Below are positions 57,133 through 64,000 of a stretch of 64,000 nucleotides of DNA, piece by piece. Position 1 is the first letter of the stretch. The number at the start of each line of letters is the position of its first letter. Location of the stretch: assembly GCA_934597175.1 (NCBI GenBank), contig CAKTQR010000003.1, positions 1 to 64,000 on the forward strand. The letters are read 5' to 3'. The stretch is from an uncultured Oscillospiraceae bacterium (GTDB lineage Bacteria; Bacillota; Clostridia; Oscillospirales; Oscillospiraceae). The notes beneath the pieces are model-generated. The model saw only the letters and a list, made by a program, of their open reading frames with translations. It did not search any database and had not been told where the DNA came from. Both the position numbers and the translations under genes were made by a program.

Positions 57133-57861
57133 TTAATCTTGATACACGGCGATGCCGCTTCTTTTATGCTCGCTTCTTGCGTGGAAGCGCTCGATTATCG
57201 CCTTGTCCTCGGCGCTCGCCTCGCCCGTCATAATAAACTTATCCACGGCGGCATAGGTCACGCCCATCTCGCCCTCGTCGGTCTGACCGTCAAACAGGCC
57301 TGCCGACGGCGCTTTGTCGATGATGCACTGCGGTGCGTCCAAAAAGCGCAGAAACTCGTAAATTTCCGTCACGGTGAGGTCTGCGATGGGGTTAAAGTCA
57401 TGAGCACCGTCGCCCCACTTTGTGAAATACCCCATGTACGCCTCGGACTTGTTGCCCGTTCCGGCAACGAGACGGCCCTCGCTTGCGGCGATGGCATAAA
57501 GCGTTGCCATGCGCAGGCGGGGTGCGATGTTCGCCAGGGCAGCGTCCGTGAGCTTCGTCGCAGCGCCGAGGGAGGCGATCTCCGCTTCACGAACGGGCGT
57601 GAGGTCAACGGTGCGGGTCTCGATGCCGTAGTGGTCGGCGACGGTCTTGCCGTCGACGGCGTCCAGCTCATAATTGCGCTTCGAGCCGCAGGGCATGATG
57701 ATGCCTACGGTGTTGTAGCAGGCGGTCTTGCACAGGATGCCGACAAGTGCCGAATCCTTGCCGCCGGAGTTGCCGTAGACGATGCCGGCAGCGCCGCTTT
57801 TCTTCATAAGATCTCTTATAAACTCTACTCTTTTTTCAAGCTCTTTTGCATAATCTCTCAT
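57133..57861 (-). CDS. nadE: NAD+ synthase, ammonia-dependent
   Basis: A 242-residue N-type ATP pyrophosphatase that amidates nicotinate adenine dinucleotide with ammonia. P-loop YGNSGGKDSALVGILCK and LVAGTGNKSEAYMGYFTKWG-DGAHDF are characteristic. It lacks the nitrilase/glutaminase domain of long NadE, so it depends on free NH3 or channelling. ATG 57861 is chosen (4 nt after the pyrG stop); a TTG at 57879 is possible. SD weak (GTGAGTGAG), implying coupling to pyrG translation. Confidence 0.93.
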   Translation of the reverse strand: MRDYAKELEKRVEFIRDLMKKSGAAGIVYGNSGGKDSALVGILCKTACYNTVGIIMPCGSKRNYELDAVDGKTVADHYGIETRTVDLTPVREAEIASLGAATKLTDAALANIAPRLRMATLYAIAASEGRLVAGTGNKSEAYMGYFTKWGDGAHDFNPIADLTVTEIYEFLRFLDAPQCIIDKAPSAGLFDGQTDEGEMGVTYAAVDKFIMTGEASAEDKAIIERFHARSEHKRSGIAVYQD

Positions 57862-57865
57862 ATTC

Positions 57866-59458
<1,593 letters not shown>

Positions 59459-59500
59459 TAATCCATTTCTCCAATCAATTAAGGTTCATTCTCTATCAAA

Positions 59501-61606
59501 TCACACCGAAAACAGCATATCGCAGTAGCTCGGGTACGGCCAGTAATCCGATGCGGTGAGGGTCTCGAGCTTGTCGATGACCTCCCTTACCTCCTGCATC
59601 TTCTTGAACACCTTTTCGTGATAATACACGATAAGCTTTTCACTGTCGGTATCGGGCACGGTCTCGAGTGCAGACTTAAGCTCAACGGTCTTGTCAAGCA
59701 GGCTCTCGTTAAGGGCACTGAGCGTTCCGGCAAGCGCCGTTTCCAAGCGGCAGGGCGCTTCGGGCAGAGTGTCCTTCTTGAGCTTAATGGTCTTGCACAG
59801 GTCTGCGACATTTTTCGACACGGCGTTGAGTATTCCGTGCTGCACCATGTCGACGAGCGTCGTCGCCTCGATGTTTATGACCTTGCAGTACTGCTCGAGG
59901 TGAATTTCATGCCTCGACGCTATCTCGGCAGCGGTGTAAACGCCGTGCTTTGTCAGCAGCTCGACATTTTTCGGCAGGTTATACGCAAGCAGCGCTTCGG
60001 CGGAGCTCACGAGGTTTGCAAGACCACGCTTTTCCGCCTCGGTGACCCAGCTTGCGTCATAGCCGTTGCCGCCGAAGATTATCCTCTTGTGCTCGGTGAA
60101 AGTCTTCTTTATAAGCTCGTGCAGAGCGGCGTTGAACTTCTCGGGGTCGTCTATTCCCTCAAGCTCGTCGGCAAACTCCGAAAGGGAGTCCGCCATGATG
60201 GTGTTGAGGATGGTGGCAGGGCCTGCTATCGACTGGCTCGAGCCGGGCATCCTGAACTCAAACTTGTTGCCGGTGAACGCAACGGGCGAGGTGCGGTTGC
60301 GGTCGGTGGTGTCCTGCGGGATAGGCGGCAGAACATCAACGCCGATGCGCAATGAGCCCTTGCTGCGCTCGGTGTAATCGGTCTCGGAAATGATAGAATC
60401 GACGATGGACTCAAGCTCCTGACCGAGGAAGATCGAAATTATCGCCGGGGGTGCTTCCTGAGCGCCCAGACGGTGGTCGTTGCCGGCGAAGGCGACCGAG
60501 CAGCGCAGCAGCTCCTGATACTTGTCAACGCCCTTGACGAAGGCTGCCAGCAGCAGCAAAAACTGTGCGTTCTGGCTCGGGGTCTTGCCCGGGGACAGCA
60601 GATTCTCGCCCGTGTCCGATGCCAGTGACCAGTTGATGTGCTTGCCCGAGCCGTTCACGCCAGCAAAGGGCTTTTCGTGCAGCAGGCAGACCAGACCGTG
60701 GCGGTCTGCGACCTTCTGCATGACCTCCATCTCAAGCTGGTTTTGGTCGCTTGCGGTGTTTGCGTCGGTGTAGATAGGTGCAAGCTCATGCTGCGCCGGG
60801 GCGACCTCGTTGTGGCGGGTCTTGGACAGAACGCCCAGCTTCCAAAGCTCTGCGTCGAGGTCCTTCATGTACGCCGCAACACGGGGTCTTATCGTGCCAA
60901 AGTAGTGGTCCTCAAGCTCCTGACCCTTGGGCGGCTTTGCGCCGAAAAGCGTTCTGCCGCAAAGGCGCAGATCCTCACGCTCAAGATAGAGCTTCTTGTC
61001 GACGAGGAAATACTCCTGCTCAGGGCCGAGCTGCGCCATGACCTTGGTCGACTTTGTATCGCCGAAAAGTCTCAGCACACGCAGCGCCTCACGGCTGACT
61101 GCGTCGCACGAGCGCAAAAGCGGGGTCTTCTTATCCAGCGCATCGCCCGAGTACGAGCAGAACACCGTCGGGATGCACAGAACGCCGTCCTTTATAAACG
61201 CAAACGCCGTCGGGTCCCATGCGCTGTAGCCTCTTGCCTCGAAGGTGGCTCTCAGGCCGCCGGAGGGGAAGCTCGAAGCATCCGGCTCGCCGCGAACGAG
61301 CTCCTTGCCGGAGAACTCCATGCTTATCCTGCCGCCACCGGTGGGGGAAATGAAGCTGTCGTGCTTCTCGGCGGTTATGCCGGTGAGCGGCTGGAACCAG
61401 TGGGTAAAATGTGTCGCACCCTTTTCAAGCGCCCACGACTTCATGCCGTCGGCGATGGAATTTGCGACCTCAAGTGAAAGCGGCTGGCCGTTTTTCAGGC
61501 ATTCTCTCCATGCCTGCAAGGCCGCAGCCGGTACATAGCGTTCCATTGCAGCTTCGTTGAAGACCATGCTGCCGAACAGCTCGGGAATGTTGGTTTTTTC
61601 GCTCAC
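59501..61606 (-). CDS. glnN: Glutamine synthetase type III
   Basis: A 701-residue GSIII, the large form of glutamine synthetase found in Bacteroidetes, Clostridia and cyanobacteria, which makes glutamine from glutamate, NH3 and ATP. N-terminal GSMVFNEAAMERYVP, then GGLRATFEARGYSAWDPTAF, and NRTSPVAFTGNKFEFRMPGS are GSIII-specific; the catalytic core includes VNGSGKHINWSLAS. It supplies glutamine for the amidotransferases asnB, pyrG and guaA in the same operon. A GAGGAATTAC SD precedes ATG. Confidence 0.96.
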   Translation of the reverse strand: MSEKTNIPELFGSMVFNEAAMERYVPAAALQAWRECLKNGQPLSLEVANSIADGMKSWALEKGATHFTHWFQPLTGITAEKHDSFISPTGGGRISMEFSGKELVRGEPDASSFPSGGLRATFEARGYSAWDPTAFAFIKDGVLCIPTVFCSYSGDALDKKTPLLRSCDAVSREALRVLRLFGDTKSTKVMAQLGPEQEYFLVDKKLYLEREDLRLCGRTLFGAKPPKGQELEDHYFGTIRPRVAAYMKDLDAELWKLGVLSKTRHNEVAPAQHELAPIYTDANTASDQNQLEMEVMQKVADRHGLVCLLHEKPFAGVNGSGKHINWSLASDTGENLLSPGKTPSQNAQFLLLLAAFVKGVDKYQELLRCSVAFAGNDHRLGAQEAPPAIISIFLGQELESIVDSIISETDYTERSKGSLRIGVDVLPPIPQDTTDRNRTSPVAFTGNKFEFRMPGSSQSIAGPATILNTIMADSLSEFADELEGIDDPEKFNAALHELIKKTFTEHKRIIFGGNGYDASWVTEAEKRGLANLVSSAEALLAYNLPKNVELLTKHGVYTAAEIASRHEIHLEQYCKVINIEATTLVDMVQHGILNAVSKNVADLCKTIKLKKDTLPEAPCRLETALAGTLSALNESLLDKTVELKSALETVPDTDSEKLIVYYHEKVFKKMQEVREVIDKLETLTASDYWPYPSYCDMLFSV

Positions 61607-61624
61607 AGTAATTCCTCCTTTTTC

Positions 61625-63205
61625 TCACACGCCGCTTGCGCCGTAGTTGGACAGCACTCTTGCGGACGGGTCCTTTATATCACTACCAACCCAGTCGGGG
61701 TTAGGCATCCAGAAATCCTTGATCATCCTTGCCTGACCGGGATAGTATTTTTCAAAAATGTCTCTGTATAAGAGACTTTCCTTGGTAAACGGAGTTGCGT
61801 AGTCGTACTTTTTGCACCCTTCTTCAAACTCCTCGTCGGTGTACACCGTTTCGGCGTACTCCTTGAGGTCGTCGACCATCGAGTGACCCACGGCGTCGGA
61901 AAACGCCGCCTTCTGCCGCCAGAGTATCTCGTCGGGCAGAATGTGGTCATCGGCAAAGGCACGGCGCAGGAGGTATTTTCCCATGTCGTAGCTGTTTACC
62001 TTGAGCTTGGGGTCAACGCTCATGACATAGCGCACAAAGTCGAGGTCGCCGAACGGAACTCTCGCCTCAAGCGAGTTTACGGAAATGCAGCGGTCGGCAC
62101 GCAGGACATCGTACATGTGAAGCTCGTCAACACGCTTTTTCGCCTCCTGCTGGAACGCCTCGGGCGAGGGGGCAAAGTCGGTGTACTTGTAGCCGAACAG
62201 CTCGTCGGATATCTCGCCCGTGAGCAGCACTCGCACATCGCTTTGCTCGTGGATGGCCTTGCAGCAAAGGTACATGCCGATGCTTGCACGGATGGTGGTT
62301 ATATCGTAAGTGCCTAAAAGCTTGATGACATCCTCGAGGGAGGCCAGCACCTGCTCCTTGGTCATGCTGACCTCGGTGTGGTCAGCGCCTATAAACTCGG
62401 CAGCCTGACGGGCATACTTGAGATCGATGGGGTCAAGATCCATGCCGATGGCAAAGGTCTTTATCTTCTTGCCCAAAAGCTTTGCGGAAATTGCGCACAC
62501 GAGGCTGGAGTCAAGTCCGCCCGAGAGCAGAAATCCTACCGGTGCGTCGGCGCACAGGCGCTTGTCAACAGCTTTGATGAGCTTTTCACGGATGGTCTTG
62601 CACACGGTGTCAAGGTCGTCGCTTGAATACTCGCTCACGGTAGTTAAGTCGCAGTAGCGCACGAACTTGCCGTCCTTGTAATAATGTCCGGGAGGGAACG
62701 GCATAATGTCGCCGCACAGGCCGACGAGGTTTTTGGCCTCCGACGCAAACACCGCAGAGCCGTCGGACAGATGACCGTAATAAAGCGGGCGGATGCCGAT
62801 GGGGTCACGGGCGGCAATGAGCTCGTGCGTTTGGCCGTCATAAATTATCATCGCAAACTCGGCATCGAGCATGGCGAACATGTCCGTTCCGAACTCACGG
62901 TACATCGGCAGGATTATCTCGCAGTCGGACTCGCTGTGAAACTCGTACTTAGCCTTGAGCTTATCTCGCATCGCCTTAAAGCCGTAAAGCTCGCCGTTGC
63001 AGACGACACGGTCGTCGCCCAGCGCAAACGGCTGCATGCCGCTTTCGTCAAGACCCATTATCGACAGCCTGTGGAAGCACAGGCACGCACCCGGCACTTC
63101 TTCAATGCGGGACATGTCCGGTCCTCTCGAAACCGTTCTGTCGAAAAACTCCTTTGCCTGGGCGGCAGTGAGCACGCCCGTCGTGAAACCCATGATTGAA
63201 CACAT
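61625..63205 (-). CDS. asnB: Asparagine synthetase (glutamine-hydrolysing)
   Basis: A 526-residue AsnB: an Ntn-type glutaminase with nucleophile Cys2 (MCSIMGFTTG), GPDMSRIEEVPGACLCFHRL, VVCNGELYGF; and a synthetase domain with PP-loop GFLLSGGLDSSLVCAISAKL. ATG 63205 places Cys at position 2, as required after Met removal, and has GGAGGTGCATTTTTT before it. First gene of the nitrogen operon, directly behind an Asn-type T-box leader, so it is expected to be induced by uncharged tRNA-Asn. Confidence 0.96.
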   Translation of the reverse strand: MCSIMGFTTGVLTAAQAKEFFDRTVSRGPDMSRIEEVPGACLCFHRLSIMGLDESGMQPFALGDDRVVCNGELYGFKAMRDKLKAKYEFHSESDCEIILPMYREFGTDMFAMLDAEFAMIIYDGQTHELIAARDPIGIRPLYYGHLSDGSAVFASEAKNLVGLCGDIMPFPPGHYYKDGKFVRYCDLTTVSEYSSDDLDTVCKTIREKLIKAVDKRLCADAPVGFLLSGGLDSSLVCAISAKLLGKKIKTFAIGMDLDPIDLKYARQAAEFIGADHTEVSMTKEQVLASLEDVIKLLGTYDITTIRASIGMYLCCKAIHEQSDVRVLLTGEISDELFGYKYTDFAPSPEAFQQEAKKRVDELHMYDVLRADRCISVNSLEARVPFGDLDFVRYVMSVDPKLKVNSYDMGKYLLRRAFADDHILPDEILWRQKAAFSDAVGHSMVDDLKEYAETVYTDEEFEEGCKKYDYATPFTKESLLYRDIFEKYYPGQARMIKDFWMPNPDWVGSDIKDPSARVLSNYGASGV

Positions 63206-63515
63206 AAAAAATGCACCTCCAGATTTTTTGGCAGCTATCCCTAAAACACTATTTAATTTTAGGACGAATAGCTGCTGATCCGCGGTGCCACCTAGTTTAC
63301 CGTGTAAAACACGGTCTCTTTTACGAGCTCTGACAAGCTCTCGTGCATTAACGCCGCACTGCCCGCGACTCACCTACTCGTTACCTTTCGGCTCGCTGCT
63401 CGGGAGGGTTATTCGGCTGTGCGCTGGTGTCGGGCTTGCACCGTCCCCGACTCGCTGCGACCGCACTCACGGCTTACTTGTCTCCGTCATCGCATTTTTC
63501 GGTATGTCATCTTTC
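63206..63515 (-). promoter_or_regulatory. T-box leader (tRNA-Asn specificity) of asnB operon
   Basis: On the minus strand: the stem I motif GCGAGTCGGGGACGGTGCAAG; a specifier-loop-like GAATAACCCTCCCGAG with the Asn codon AAC at 63410-63408; and the T-box core AACTAGGTGGCACCGCGGA around 63296-63278. The TGGC in the core pairs with GCCA, i.e. discriminator G, as in tRNA-Asn. A competing hairpin GCAGCTAT...ATAGCTGC (63274-63231) follows but lacks a U-run, so control could be translational. Confidence 0.88.
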
Positions 63516-63522
63516 TAAAACC

Positions 63523-63550
63523 CAAAACTGCCGCATACTGCGGCAGTTTC
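63523..63550. other. Perfect hairpin upstream of the T-box
   Basis: AAAACTGCCGCA-TAC-TGCGGCAGTTT, terminator-like, at the 5' side of the T-box leader if transcription starts near 63615. It could trim or insulate the leader. Confidence 0.5.
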
Positions 63551-63585
63551 GGGATAGAGAAATGAATTTTTAGGTAGAAAAAATG

Positions 63586-63615
63586 AACCTTGCTAACAAA
63601 TTAACCTTTGCTAAC
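63586..63615. repeat. Tandem AACCTT(T)GCTAAC repeats
   Basis: AACCTTGCTAAC (63586-63597) and AACCTTTGCTAAC (63603-63615), 17 bp apart, at the presumed asnB transcription start. Possible site for the divergent LysR regulator. Confidence 0.5.
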
Positions 63616-63621
63616 GATGAC

Positions 63622-63650
63622 ATAATACCACATCATTTTTGATAAACAAA
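63622..63650 (-). promoter_or_regulatory. Probable promoter of the asnB operon
   Basis: Minus strand TTTGTT (63650-63645), 17-bp spacer, TATTAT (63627-63622). Confidence 0.5.
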
Positions 63651-63662
63651 ATACATATATCA

Positions 63663-63691
63663 TTGCGTTTATCATATTTTTTTGATATAAT
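63663..63691 (+). promoter_or_regulatory. Promoter of the right-edge lysR gene
   Basis: TTGCGT (63663-63668), 17-bp spacer, TATAAT (63686-63691). Confidence 0.75.
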
Positions 63692-63709
63692 ACCGCCGAG
63701 GTGATATTT

Positions 63710-64000
63710 ATGGAGCTTCGGACCTTGCGATACTTTGTCGTCGTGGCGCAGGAATTGAACATCACACGGGCTGCCGAGCGGCTCAACATGAGCCAGCCGC
63801 CGCTGAGCAATCAGATGAAGGCGCTCGAGGAGGAGCTGGGCGCTCAGCTGCTCATCCGGGGAAAGCGCTATCTCCAGCTCACGGAAGCGGGCACGCTTTT
63901 GTACCGCCGAGCCGTGCAGATGCTCGACATTGCCGAAAAGACCCGGCAGGAGATAAGCGACCTGCAAAGCGAAATGTCGGGGCTTTTGTCCATTGGCTGC
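63710..64000 (+). CDS. LysR-family transcriptional regulator (partial, runs off window)
   Basis: The first 97 residues only. Complete LysR winged helix: VAQELNITRAAERLNMSQPP, then LSNQMKALEEELGAQLLIRG and YLQLTEAGTLLYRRAVQML, followed by the linker helix. GAGGTGATATTT precedes ATG 63710. Divergent from the T-box-controlled asnB operon, with tandem repeats in the shared gap, so it may modulate that operon or run its own gene downstream of the window. Confidence 0.9.
   Translation, partial: MELRTLRYFVVVAQELNITRAAERLNMSQPPLSNQMKALEEELGAQLLIRGKRYLQLTEAGTLLYRRAVQMLDIAEKTRQEISDLQSEMSGLLSIGC

Overview
The window looks like chromosomal DNA of an anaerobic, gut-type Clostridia bacterium, most likely in the Oscillospiraceae/Ruminococcaceae. 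This is inferred from gene content: a type III glutamine synthetase, a 2-hydroxyacyl-CoA dehydratase pair, an SLH-domain surface protein, a T-box leader, and strong Shine-Dalgarno sites with TTGnnn-17-TATAAT promoters. The backbone is GC-rich. The block from about 39.4 to 52.9 kb and the stretch around 27.4-29.6 kb are visibly AT-richer and look acquired.

Layout. 0.1-9 kb: lipid kinase, GH3 beta-glucosidase, 2-hydroxyacyl-CoA dehydratase pair with a 51-residue membrane peptide, YdcZ-type permease, ACT-domain protein and a short aspartate kinase. 9-15 kb: two ECF sigma factor/membrane partner operons, a Fic protein with repeated operator-like sites, and a zinc-ribbon membrane protein. 15.8-18.6 kb: a LysR regulator divergent from a PutP-type Na+/solute symporter. 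19.2-21.8 kb: tandem CNNM/CorC proteins. 22-26 kb: a small membrane protein, a deletion scar joining a beheaded response regulator to a beheaded duplicate gene, an SLH/beta-propeller protein, and the initiator tRNA. 26.5-30 kb: a GntR regulator, a probable HicA-HicB-SecB-like toxin-antitoxin-chaperone operon, a GIY-YIG protein, and remnants of a P-type ATPase. 30-39 kb: LysR/MATE pair, a type II restriction-modification operon, HxlR divergent from a flavoprotein-macrodomain-sirtuin operon, and a secreted protein.

39.41-52.89 kb is a 13.5-kb integrative mobilizable element in the 3' end of guaA. It is bounded by a 16-bp direct repeat of the last guaA codons and separates guaA from its original terminator. 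The guaA-proximal half carries integrase, excisionase, MobC, an AAA ATPase, a MobV relaxase and TnpV. The distal half is one defence operon behind a single strong promoter: AbiEi, AbiEii, a type III Mod with a membrane-segment N-terminal extension, a membrane coiled-coil protein, Res, a DUF6338-like protein and a 58-residue GYQP-repeat protein.

52.9-63.2 kb is a seven-gene operon, transcribed leftwards, for putting nitrogen into metabolites: asnB, glnN, pyrG, nadE, purA, purB, guaA. It is preceded by a T-box leader whose specifier reads as an Asn codon. A divergent LysR regulator runs off the right edge.

Two families of dispersed intergenic repeats punctuate the backbone and are absent from the mobile element. 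Family A has a 13-14-bp-arm palindrome plus a conserved block containing CCACCCTTTGGAATCCCGG. Family B is a MITE-like stem-loop with TIRs around GTTTTGACGG and arms that change in a compensatory way between copies. All functions are read from sequence motifs; no database search was possible.
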